Below, piece by piece: positions 1 through 6,930 of a stretch of 6,984 nt of DNA (its first letter is position 1; the number at the start of each line of letters is the position of its first letter). This DNA is from an uncultured Oxalobacteraceae bacterium (GTDB lineage Bacteria > Pseudomonadota > Gammaproteobacteria > Burkholderiales > Burkholderiaceae): NCBI GenBank assembly GCA_946478765.1, contig CAMLDH010000205.1:1-6984 (forward strand). The letters run 5' to 3'. The position numbers were made by a program, and so were the translations under genes. The notes under the pieces were generated by a model, which worked only from the letters and a program-made list of their open reading frames with translations, was not told the origin of the DNA and ran no database searches.

Positions 1-46
1 GTAGCCATGACGCTGACGGGTTTCGCTGCGCTCTACCCATCCTACG
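1..46. repeat. Dispersed-repeat-like imperfect palindrome downstream of waaC
   Basis: Imperfect inverted repeat lying outside any gene. The arms at 15-21 (GACGGGT) and 35-41 (ACCCATC) pair at six of seven positions, and GTAG at 1-4 pairs with CTAC at 42-45. The core, with TTTCGCTGCGCT between GGG and ACCC, resembles a short intergenic repeat that I recall as common in proteobacterial genomes, in which GGGT and ACCC arms flank a TTCGCTGCGCT-type loop. Copy number cannot be judged from one window, so the repeat assignment rests on recognition plus the visible symmetry. It may continue to the left of the window edge. No T-tract follows on either strand, so it is not an obvious intrinsic terminator. 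Confidence 0.45.
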
Positions 47-57
47 ATCCTTTCATG

Positions 58-103
58 CCGAATCCAGGATTACGCCGTGAATCCGGAGCGCTTTAGCGAT
101 TCA
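58..103. other. Nested inverted repeats just after the waaC stop
   Basis: Two overlapping symmetric elements lie in the 109-nt non-coding tail. GGATT (67-71) pairs with AATCC (80-84) around an 8-nt loop. TGAATC (78-83) pairs with GATTCA (98-103) around a segment that contains a smaller CGCT/AGCG hairpin (89-98). GAATCC is also directly repeated at 60-65 and 79-84. The two stems share bases and so are mutually exclusive. On the transcribed minus strand this lies immediately 3' of the waaC stop. There is no U-rich tract after it, so it is better read as repeat debris or an RNA 3'-end stabilising structure than as an intrinsic terminator. Confidence 0.35.
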
Positions 104-109
104 TAGCGT

Positions 110-1114
110 TCACAGCGCACACGCGGATTGCATGGCAGAAGGCCCCAGCAAGGTTGCCACCGCCGCCTCCACTTCGGCGATGCCGGGCGGCTGGCCGAGG
201 TCCCCCAGATTGATGATGTTGTCACACCAGTCACCCTGCGTTTTCCAGCGCGGCGAGTCGCAATACAATTCGATGGTGGGACGGTTGAAGGCTGCTGCAA
301 CATGGGTCAAGCCGGTATCGACGCCGACCGCCAATGCGGCCTTCTGCGCCAGCGACACGGCATCCATCAACGGCAGTTTCGGCAGTACCTGCGCATTCGG
401 CATGTGCGCGGCAAGCTGTTGCGCGGCTTGCCTTTCGTCTTCACTGCCCCACGGCAGCAAGACTGGCATGCCGCGTGCCGCGAGCGATCTGGCCAGTTGT
501 ACCCAGTGTCCCGGCGCCCACTGCTTGGCGGCACGTGCAGTGCCATGAAAAAACACGGCATACGGTTGCGCCGGCATCCATGCCGGCTGCGCGGCCGGCA
601 TTTGCAACTTGAAATCGGCCGCCTCATTGATCGTGTAGTCGAACGCGGCGGCAGCCACCAGGCGTGCGCGCAACACCGCGTGCGTATGCCGTCCGACCGG
701 CACGCTCGTCGTATGGAAGATGCGCGAGAGCGCTTCGTAGCCGGAACCCTCGGTGGCGTTCGCCAGCCCGATCCGCCTGCCGCCGGACGCCAGATGCGCC
801 AAGCGCATCACCAGGCCGGTCTTGAACAGCCCTTGCGTGTCGAATACGACATCGTAGGATTGATTGCGCAAGGCATCGTAAAACGCGCCCATTTCAGCGC
901 GCGTTTTTTTCGACCACAGGCTCTTGCGCCAGCGGCGCAGCGCGAAAGGAATCACATTGCGCACGCCGGGATTGAGGCGGACCAGGCTGGCGTACGCCTC
1001 TTCCACCACCCAATCGATATTGGCGTCGGGAGTGTGGCGCAGGATATCGGCCACCATCGGCATGTTATGCACCACATCGCCTAGCGAAGAAACACGAACG
1101 ATCAGAATGTTCAA
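110..1114 (-). CDS. waaC: Lipopolysaccharide heptosyltransferase I (WaaC)
   Basis: Transfers the first L-glycero-D-manno-heptose from ADP-heptose to Kdo2-lipid A at the cytoplasmic face of the inner membrane, in LPS inner-core synthesis. It is a GT9-family, GT-B-fold enzyme of 334 residues, close to the roughly 320 of E. coli WaaC. Visible signatures are the N-terminal SSLGDVVH with Asp13, GTARAAKQW with Lys197, and GVDTGLTH with Asp266. These match E. coli WaaC Asp13, Lys192 and Asp261 as I recall them. I chose the TTG start at 1114-1112 because it puts the protein start and Asp13 exactly in register with E. coli WaaC. It lies 13 nt after the mutase stop, with only a weak GGA six bases upstream. 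An in-frame ATG at 1147-1145 would add 11 residues and overlap the mutase gene by 20 nt; it has no clear ribosome site either. The identity is secure and the start is probable. Confidence 0.93.
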   Translation of the reverse strand: MNILIVRVSSLGDVVHNMPMVADILRHTPDANIDWVVEEAYASLVRLNPGVRNVIPFALRRWRKSLWSKKTRAEMGAFYDALRNQSYDVVFDTQGLFKTGLVMRLAHLASGGRRIGLANATEGSGYEALSRIFHTTSVPVGRHTHAVLRARLVAAAAFDYTINEAADFKLQMPAAQPAWMPAQPYAVFFHGTARAAKQWAPGHWVQLARSLAARGMPVLLPWGSEDERQAAQQLAAHMPNAQVLPKLPLMDAVSLAQKAALAVGVDTGLTHVAAAFNRPTIELYCDSPRWKTQGDWCDNIINLGDLGQPPGIAEVEAAVATLLGPSAMQSACAL

Positions 1115-1127
1115 CGCCGGTCCATTC

Positions 1128-2504
1128 TTAAAACGGCAATGCCGCATCCGGCTTGGCCGCCAGAATTTCGCGCTTGAATTCCTGTTGAATACGCGCCAGC
1201 GCTTCCATCGATTCGCCTTCGAAACGCATGACCACCACCGGCGTCGTATTGGACGAGCGCGCCAGTCCGAAACCGTCCGGATATTCTACCCGCAGGCCGT
1301 CAATGGTCACGATCTCATCCGCGCCGGGGAAGCGCGCCTCCCGTTGCATTTTCTCGATCAAGACAAAATTTTCACCTTCCTGCAAATGCAGATGCAATTC
1401 CGGCGTGCTGCTTGCCTGCGGCAATGCATTGAGTACGGCCGACGGATCCGCCAGCCGGCTCAACAACTCCAGCATGCGCGCGCCGGCATACAAGCCGTCG
1501 TCGAAACCGTACCAGCGATCCTTGAAAAACACATGGCCGCTCATCTCGCCGCCCAGCGGTGCGCCGGTTTCGCGCATCTTCGCCTTGACCAGCGAATGCC
1601 CGGTCTTCCACATCAAGGGCGTGCCGCCGTTGGCCCTGACCCAGGGCGCGATGTGCCGCGTGCATTTGACGTCGTACAGGATTTCACGCCCCGGATGGCG
1701 CGTCAGCACATCCTGCGCAAACAGCATCAGCTGGCGGTCCGGGTAGATGATCTGCCCGTCCTTGGTAACGATCCCCAAACGATCGCCGTCGCCGTCGAAG
1801 GCGAGGCCGATTTCGGCATCGGTCTCCTGCAGGCAGCGAATCAGGTCCTGCAGGTTTTCCGGATGCGCCGGATCGGGATGATGATTGGGGAAATTGCCGT
1901 CGACTTCGCAGAATAATTCGACCACGTCGCAGCCCATCGCGCGATACAGATCGCCGGCGAACGCGCCGGCCACGCCATTGCCGCAATCGATTGCAATTTT
2001 CATCGGGCGCGCAAGTTTCACATCGGAGACGATGCGCTCCTGATATTCGTTTTTGATGTCATAAGTGCGATAACTGCCGGCGCCTTTTGCAAGATCGCCT
2101 TTCACGATCGCGTGATACAACGCCTGGATCGTATCGCCGTAAATCGCCTCGCCGGCCAGCACCATCTTGAAACCGTTGTAGTCCGGCGGATTGTGGCTGC
2201 CGGTGACCATGATGCCCGACTGCGCATCCAATACGTGCGTGGCGAAATACACCATCGGCGTCGCCACCACGCCGAGGTCGATCACGTCCACGCCTGCCGC
2301 CTGCAAACCGGCGGCCAGCGCGGATGTCAATTCGGGTCCCGACAGGCGGCCGTCGCGGCCGATCACCGCCACCCGCTCGCCTTTGGCGCGCATCGCGGCG
2401 CCGAACGCCTGGCCGATCTGCGCGGCGATCGATGCATTCAGGGTCTTGCCGACGATGCCGCGGATATCGTAGGCCTTGAAGATACTTTGAGAGAGAGTCA
2501 GCAT
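1128..2504 (-). CDS. algC: Phosphomannomutase/phosphoglucomutase (AlgC/ManB type)
   Basis: Cytosolic alpha-D-phosphohexomutase interconverting the 6- and 1-phosphates of mannose and/or glucose. It feeds GDP-mannose and UDP- or dTDP-glucose derived sugars for LPS and exopolysaccharide. At 458 residues it has the usual AlgC length and all four domain signatures: KAYDIRG near residue 10, the phosphoserine loop TGSHNPP with Ser103, the metal loop DGDGDR with Asp237, Asp239 and Asp241, the sugar loop GGEMSGH at 318-324, and the phosphate-binding RSSNTT at 416-421. The ATG at 2504-2502 was chosen because family members start just before the KAYDIRG segment. It forms a TAATG one-base overlap with the upstream gene, with GGAAAT just before it. 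A longer in-frame reading to 2570 would overlap the upstream gene by 67 nt and add an unconserved 22-residue leader. Sequence alone does not decide mannose versus glucose preference. Confidence 0.95.
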   Translation of the reverse strand: MLTLSQSIFKAYDIRGIVGKTLNASIAAQIGQAFGAAMRAKGERVAVIGRDGRLSGPELTSALAAGLQAAGVDVIDLGVVATPMVYFATHVLDAQSGIMVTGSHNPPDYNGFKMVLAGEAIYGDTIQALYHAIVKGDLAKGAGSYRTYDIKNEYQERIVSDVKLARPMKIAIDCGNGVAGAFAGDLYRAMGCDVVELFCEVDGNFPNHHPDPAHPENLQDLIRCLQETDAEIGLAFDGDGDRLGIVTKDGQIIYPDRQLMLFAQDVLTRHPGREILYDVKCTRHIAPWVRANGGTPLMWKTGHSLVKAKMRETGAPLGGEMSGHVFFKDRWYGFDDGLYAGARMLELLSRLADPSAVLNALPQASSTPELHLHLQEGENFVLIEKMQREARFPGADEIVTIDGLRVEYPDGFGLARSSNTTPVVVMRFEGESMEALARIQQEFKREILAAKPDAALPF

Positions 2505-3598
2505 TATTTCCGTTTTCCTAAAATCATCCAGCGCGGCGCCTTGAACCGTACGATCCGCGCATACAACCACACGTAACTAATCACAAATAACAGGCAGAAC
2601 ACCATCAGCAGCCAAGTGTGGCGCCAAAACAGGGTGGCCGGAATCACTGCCATCAGCGATAACAGCCACAAGTACGGCGACGTCAATGCATTGCTGCGTG
2701 TCAGCGCCCGCGCATCCTTGCGTCCCACCGCCCACAATACCAGACGGCGGAATATCAGGCTATGCAGATGGATTCCGTCCGGCATGCCGGGCGATTTGCC
2801 ACGCAAGAACAGTCGCCGATACACCGAGAACAAGGTTTCAAACACTGGATACATCAGCAACAATGCCGCATACCAGGTCGACACTTGCGGATTGCGCATC
2901 ACCAGCAAAATCGACAATTCCCCCAGCATGAAGCCGAGAAAATACGCGCCGCCATCTCCCAGAAAAATCAGGCCGGCCGGATAATTCCAGATCAGGAAGC
3001 CGGTGGTGGCGCCGGCGACCATCAGGGTCAGCACCAATAGAAACATGTCATTGACTTGCCATGCCACATAACCGAGCGACAGCAGCATGCAAATGGTCAC
3101 CACGCTCGCCAGGCCGTTGAAGCCGTCGATGATATTGACTGCATTGGCAATGCCGGCAACCGCCAGCACGGTCAGGGGCAGCGATATCCACATGTATTTC
3201 AACGACCAGGCGGACAATATCCAGTCGATTCTTTCGATGCGCGCGTCCAGCAAAAAATAACCCATCGCAGCGGCAAGCATGGTCAATATCAATCTGCGCA
3301 GCGGACTGACACGTTGCGTAAAGTCTTCGACGATGCCGCCAAAAAATGCAACGGACGCGCACACCAGCAGCCACACGATCCATTTCCCGATCAGCGGCTC
3401 ACGCAGTATCGTGACCGCGCTGGTAAAGATGACGGCGAAAAAAATGCTCAAACCGCCGATTCTCGGCACTGCCACCGCATGGACTTTTTGCACGCCGAGC
3501 AGATTCGAGTCTAATGCGGTTCCATGCAATCTGGCTTGCTTGATAACAAGCAGCGTAAATAAAGCGGATGCGATAAAACTGATCAGAAAAGAAAACAT
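2504..3598 (-). CDS. WecA/WbpL-like undecaprenyl-phosphate sugar-1-phosphate transferase
   Basis: Multipass inner-membrane enzyme of the MraY/WecA (PNPT, glycosyltransferase family 4) superfamily. It transfers a sugar-1-phosphate, typically an N-acetylated hexosamine, from UDP-sugar to undecaprenyl phosphate and so starts a lipid-linked glycan. The 364 residues are mostly hydrophobic helices, with the expected cytoplasmic motifs: QKVHAVAVPRIGGL at 37-50, the acidic pair EDFTQR at 91-96 in the position of the family's Mg-binding DD, NAVNIIDGFNGLA at 152-164, FLGDGGAYFLG at 212-222, and the DGIHLH loop at 274-279 that helps set sugar specificity. The ATG follows the stop of the preceding gene directly (TAAATG, no spacer) and has no evident Shine-Dalgarno, so translation probably depends on termination-reinitiation. 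It is not MraY itself: there is no cell-wall gene context and the first acidic residue differs. The exact donor sugar cannot be read from the sequence. Confidence 0.9.
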   Translation of the reverse strand: MFSFLISFIASALFTLLVIKQARLHGTALDSNLLGVQKVHAVAVPRIGGLSIFFAVIFTSAVTILREPLIGKWIVWLLVCASVAFFGGIVEDFTQRVSPLRRLILTMLAAAMGYFLLDARIERIDWILSAWSLKYMWISLPLTVLAVAGIANAVNIIDGFNGLASVVTICMLLSLGYVAWQVNDMFLLVLTLMVAGATTGFLIWNYPAGLIFLGDGGAYFLGFMLGELSILLVMRNPQVSTWYAALLLMYPVFETLFSVYRRLFLRGKSPGMPDGIHLHSLIFRRLVLWAVGRKDARALTRSNALTSPYLWLLSLMAVIPATLFWRHTWLLMVFCLLFVISYVWLYARIVRFKAPRWMILGKRK

Positions 3599-4432
3599 TT
3601 ATTTGTGCGCATTATTTGCCGATTGGATTTTTTGTAACGCGGCGCGATTGATCGCCTCTTTTTCATTGTCGGAAAACCAGCCCCATTTATTGAAATACAG
3701 TATCGCGGACCGGATATGGTGCAGCAGCAGTTTCCGGCTTTTGTACGATCCTTTGCCGTAGTCATGAATCACCGATACGTGGGGAAAGTACACCGTCCTG
3801 GCGACCCGCCCGATACGGCGCGACAAATCGACATCCTCGAGGTACATGAAGAAGCGCTCATCGAAACCGCCGGTTTCACGCAGCACCGCTGTGCGCATCA
3901 GCATGAAGCAGCCGGATAGCGCCGGCACATCCATGATTTTGTCATAGCCGCTCTGATGCAGCTCATACCACGCCAGCCGCCCGCTATAGCGATACAGCGC
4001 CGGAAAAAAACGCCGGATCAGCAAGTCGACCGGATTCGGCAGCAATTTGCACAGATACTGCTGCTGCCCGCCGGGGTAATAGACATTGGGCATGAGCAAA
4101 CCGATATCCCGCTGCTGGTTCATGTAGTCCAGCAGGGCCGGGATCACACTGGCGCTAAAGCTGATGTCGGGATTGAGCACCAGATGATATTCCATGCCTT
4201 CCGTCATCGCCTGACGGATCGCGACATTATGCGCGGCGCCGAAACCGGGATTATGCGGAAGATGGATGTAACTTGCGCCGAATTTCTGCGCCACTGCAAC
4301 CAGTCCATCCTGCGGCGAGTTATCGATGACATGCAGGGACACCGGCAACGGCGACGCCGTCACACTGCTCAACAAGTGTTCGATCTGGGCCGGATCATTC
4401 TGGTAACAGACTACGGAGCAACTAATACCCAT
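3599..4432 (-). CDS. GT2 glycosyltransferase, WbbL-like
   Basis: Soluble or membrane-associated GT-A fold glycosyltransferase of 277 residues, expected to add one sugar to the lipid-linked oligosaccharide at the cytoplasmic face. In order it shows the N-terminal beta-strand SCSVVCYQ, the nucleotide-binding VIDNSP at 35-40, NPGFGAAHNVAI at 61-72, the DXD-equivalent LNPDI at 86-90, LSGCFMLMRT at 172-181, and FDERFFMYLEDVDLSRR at 190-206 with the acidic ED pair expected to include the catalytic base. The C-terminal tail is basic and aromatic with no clear transmembrane helix. The ATG lies inside the 3' end of the flippase gene (11-nt overlap) and has a good GAGG seven bases upstream, which supports this start. 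Relatives include rhamnosyltransferases such as WbbL, but donor and acceptor cannot be assigned here. Confidence 0.88.
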   Translation of the reverse strand: MGISCSVVCYQNDPAQIEHLLSSVTASPLPVSLHVIDNSPQDGLVAVAQKFGASYIHLPHNPGFGAAHNVAIRQAMTEGMEYHLVLNPDISFSASVIPALLDYMNQQRDIGLLMPNVYYPGGQQQYLCKLLPNPVDLLIRRFFPALYRYSGRLAWYELHQSGYDKIMDVPALSGCFMLMRTAVLRETGGFDERFFMYLEDVDLSRRIGRVARTVYFPHVSVIHDYGKGSYKSRKLLLHHIRSAILYFNKWGWFSDNEKEAINRAALQKIQSANNAHK

Positions 4433-5945
4433 GACGCAGCCTCAACATGTCAACCCTGTCTTTTTTATTCAGCAAGCCGAACCATGCACCGGCCACTGCG
4501 CCTCCCACTGCCAGAACACCAACCGCTGCCCGCCATTGACCCTCCCATTCCGGCCCGGTCACCGAACCGATCACGGCAATCAGCGCACAACCTGCGAACA
4601 ATCCCGTTACCATCGTTTCATTCGCACCGTGTCGCGCCGCCATTTTAAGCAATAACAGACAATCCAGCGAAACCCGGAAGGTCCACATCCATGCCGCACC
4701 GACGATCCCCCACTGCTGCACGCAGAGATACAAACCGAACACATACAGGGGCAATTCGATCAGGTGAATGCGCGCAGTCAGATCGGAGCGCCCAAGGCCT
4801 TGTAACCATGCGAACGGCACTTGCGCGATCGAATTGGCGAATATGCCGACTGCAATGATTTCGACCACCCGATAACTGTTGAATGCGAATTCCTGTCCCA
4901 TCCAGAGCCGCATCGCATCATACGCACTGGCCGCCGCCAGCATGGACAATGGCAGCATTAACGCCGCCGCGACACGGACTCCACGCCGATATAACGCCAC
5001 CACGTGCGCTTCCGGTTCAGGATGGGCGACTCCGGCAAACTTGGGAAATAATACGCCGGCAAGCGCCCCGGGAATCAACAGAGTCCGCAACATGACTTCT
5101 TGCGAAGTGACATACCAGGCAACTGCATTAGCGGGCACCAGCGCCGCCAATGCGAACCGGTCAAAATACACCATCAGCGGACTGATTAAATTGGAAACGG
5201 TAATCCATCCACCTTCGTGAAAAAATAATCGGATGGAACTCAGGCGTCGCGGGGCAAACCCCACCATTATCCCCCTCTCAACCTGAACGCAAGCCCATCC
5301 ATGCGCCAGAAGTCCAAGCACGCGTCCCAGCACAATCGCTGCGATCATTGCATCCAAGGTTGGCATATATAACGCCACCACGGCAGGCGCGGCATAGGTC
5401 CATGCGCCAAACACGGTGCGCAATAGATTTACGCGTGCAAATCGCTGCAAGCCCTCCAATGCGCCACGCAACCAATTGGTCGCGAGCGATACCGGAATAC
5501 ACCATGCAACCCAGCCCCATCCGATGGCAAATTCCTGCCCTAACGAACTTGCGGCTAAAAAATTTGCAAACACCGGCCGCGATGCCAATAACAAAAATCC
5601 AATAAGCAGCAATACGGGGACTGCCCTCCACCACAAAAATCCCCGCAACTCAGTCAACTCTTCCGCCAATGCCCCTCGCTCGACTGCCTGTGCCACGCGC
5701 CGCGTTACCACCCGGCTTAAGCCGAAATCCAGAAAACCAAAATAGCCGATGATTGCCCACACTACGCCCAGCGCGCCCAATCGCTCTACCCCTGTGTGGT
5801 GTGCAATCATCGGCACGGACACAAGCGCAACAAACATTGGCAAAATATTGCCGATCAAATTAAAAAGCAAAAATCGAAAGCCGGTCATACCCGAACTACT
5901 ATCAAATCCGTCATCATCACATTCTCTATGAAGAAAGATGCGCAT
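4422..5945 (-). CDS. Wzx-like polysaccharide flippase (MOP superfamily)
   Basis: Probable inner-membrane flippase for undecaprenyl-diphosphate-linked O-antigen or exopolysaccharide units. It is almost entirely hydrophobic, with roughly a dozen predicted membrane segments separated by short basic loops. The N-terminal pattern FNLIGNILPMF ... VERLGALGVVWAIIGYFGFLDFGLSR is typical of MATE-like PST/Wzx transporters. The length is 507 residues from the ATG at 5945-5943, which I chose as the longest ATG-initiated form, 25 nt after the upstream stop. An adjacent TTG at 5951 is also possible. The first 19 residues are acidic and unlike the family. The next in-frame ATG at 5888-5886 gives 488 residues and begins five residues before the first membrane segment, so it may be the true start; neither has a clear ribosome site. 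The 5' end is strikingly AT-rich (20 G+C of 60 at 5821-5880). The gene overlaps the next one by 11 nt. Confidence 0.85.
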   Translation of the reverse strand: MRIFLHRECDDDGFDSSSGMTGFRFLLFNLIGNILPMFVALVSVPMIAHHTGVERLGALGVVWAIIGYFGFLDFGLSRVVTRRVAQAVERGALAEELTELRGFLWWRAVPVLLLIGFLLLASRPVFANFLAASSLGQEFAIGWGWVAWCIPVSLATNWLRGALEGLQRFARVNLLRTVFGAWTYAAPAVVALYMPTLDAMIAAIVLGRVLGLLAHGWACVQVERGIMVGFAPRRLSSIRLFFHEGGWITVSNLISPLMVYFDRFALAALVPANAVAWYVTSQEVMLRTLLIPGALAGVLFPKFAGVAHPEPEAHVVALYRRGVRVAAALMLPLSMLAAASAYDAMRLWMGQEFAFNSYRVVEIIAVGIFANSIAQVPFAWLQGLGRSDLTARIHLIELPLYVFGLYLCVQQWGIVGAAWMWTFRVSLDCLLLLKMAARHGANETMVTGLFAGCALIAVIGSVTGPEWEGQWRAAVGVLAVGGAVAGAWFGLLNKKDRVDMLRLRHGY

Positions 5946-5953
5946 TAACAATC

Positions 5954-5977
5954 AAGAAAACCGGTAAAACTTACCGG
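5954..5977 (-). terminator. Terminator-like hairpin at the end of the upstream GT2 gene
   Basis: On the minus strand the sequence CCGGTAAGTTTTACCGG (5977-5961) forms a perfect 7-bp stem with a 3-nt loop, followed at once by TTTTCTT (5960-5954). This is the layout of an intrinsic terminator or attenuator. It is one-directional, because no T-run follows on the plus strand. The stop codon of the GT2 gene (5973-5971) lies in the first arm of the stem, so a terminating ribosome would cover it and could modulate folding. Stem strength is only moderate (four G-C and three A-T pairs), so partial read-through into the flippase gene is likely. Confidence 0.5.
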
Positions 5978-6930
5978 ACCGCGGACTCTACGATGCGCCC
6001 GCTGCGGCCACATATGCCATCAAACAGGCCTTTTAAAATCAAACGCGCCCGTTCCAACCGACGTGGCGCCAAAACCATATAGATCACAAAACGCACCAAT
6101 AGCCGAATGGAAAAATGCAACTTCCAAGAAAAGGGAATCTGCTGCATCCTGCACATCAACACGGTATTGCGATATACGTAATAGTGCCGAAGCGGGTTAT
6201 GCAGCGGCAGCACGCGCCCCAGAATATGTATGCCGCTGTCCCCCAGACTATGCTGCATGATAGCGGCCCCGACGCCAAATAATCGATAACCTTGGCTCGA
6301 CGCACGGAAGCACCATTCCCAATCCACGCCATCAATGAACAATGTTTCATCCATGAGTCCGACCGCTGCCAGCGTTTGGCAAGAAATAAGGCTGCCCGAT
6401 GAAATCAATACACTCGCCTCAATGACGTCATCGGCATAGCGCGAATATATTTTGTGAAAAGTCCAACGATAAAAACGCAAGAAAGGCGCTCGCCGACCGG
6501 ATGTTTCATCATTATATTGAGGGCCGACTGCAGCGACCTTATATCCATCATTCACAAGACGCTGGCTTACGTTCAGCAGATTTTCCACGCAGCCCGGTAG
6601 CAATTGGCTATCGTGATCGAGCAGCAGCACAAAAGCATATCCACTCTCCATGGCGTACCGTATGCCGGCATTGTGGGCCGCCGCAATGCCGAGATTTTGG
6701 CCAAACTCGATTAATTTCAGCCCAGGCCGATCTATCGACTTATGCAGAAATTCGATCGTTTGACTAGTAGATCCATTATCGACAATAACGACAAAATCGA
6801 CTTGTGCAACGACTGACTCCACCAACGTTTGAATACGTGTCAGATCGGGGTTATAAGTCACAATCACGGCACATACCGATTGATTTTTGCAATCGGATTG
6901 CGATAAGTGTATTTCTAGAGCGGTTTTCAT
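5971..6930 (-). CDS. GT2 glycosyltransferase, RfbF/rhamnosyltransferase type
   Basis: GT-A fold transferase of 319 residues resembling RfbF-type rhamnosyltransferases (dTDP-rhamnose donors) used in O-antigen assembly. Signatures in order are VCAVIVTYNPD at 19-29, VIVDNGS at 48-54, FGQNLGIAAAHNAGI at 76-90, the metal/nucleotide motif LLLDHDS at 102-108, ISSGSLIS at 176-183, and DETLFIDGVDWEWCFRA from 194 with the acidic Asp203/Glu205 region. The C-terminal stretch near 270-300 is hydrophobic and basic, suggesting membrane association. The ATG at 6930-6928 has no Shine-Dalgarno. The reading frame stays open upstream to the window edge but contains no ATG, GTG or TTG, so this is the first start visible. 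The same ATG overlaps a TGA in another open frame (ATGA), hinting at coupling to a gene beyond the edge. Base composition is AT-richer than in the distal genes. Rhamnose as donor is inferred from family likeness. Confidence 0.87.
   Translation of the reverse strand: MKTALEIHLSQSDCKNQSVCAVIVTYNPDLTRIQTLVESVVAQVDFVVIVDNGSTSQTIEFLHKSIDRPGLKLIEFGQNLGIAAAHNAGIRYAMESGYAFVLLLDHDSQLLPGCVENLLNVSQRLVNDGYKVAAVGPQYNDETSGRRAPFLRFYRWTFHKIYSRYADDVIEASVLISSGSLISCQTLAAVGLMDETLFIDGVDWEWCFRASSQGYRLFGVGAAIMQHSLGDSGIHILGRVLPLHNPLRHYYVYRNTVLMCRMQQIPFSWKLHFSIRLLVRFVIYMVLAPRRLERARLILKGLFDGICGRSGRIVESAVR

Noticed and set aside
91..92. Loss of the first Asp of the DD motif in the WecA-like protein (Glu at residue 91) as a sign of inactivity; start and end here are residue numbers
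   Set aside because: Glu-Asp at this position is, as I recall, common in this branch of the family, and every other catalytic motif is intact.
87..96. Hairpin after waaC as an intrinsic terminator
   Set aside because: There is no U-rich tract on the minus strand after the stems at 67-103, so it lacks a defining feature of intrinsic terminators.
128..1084. Long plus-strand open frame opposite waaC
   Set aside because: It mirrors waaC, which has clear catalytic motifs on the minus strand. Its translation is Arg/His/Gln-rich with no recognisable domain, as expected of an antisense frame in GC-rich DNA.
924..1916. Long plus-strand open frame opposite the mutase gene
   Set aside because: It lies antisense to the conserved mutase motifs, spans the mutase/waaC junction, and shows no family resemblance.
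3956..4648. Plus-strand open frame across the GT2/flippase junction
   Set aside because: It spans the ends of two well-supported minus-strand genes and has a low-complexity composition without motifs.
5888..5955. Promoter for the flippase, with TTGATT at 5955-5950 (minus strand) as a -35 box
   Set aside because: At 16-18 nt spacing no hexamer resembles TATAAT (the best is TTCATA). The match is too weak to annotate, though a promoter here would make sense after the hairpin.
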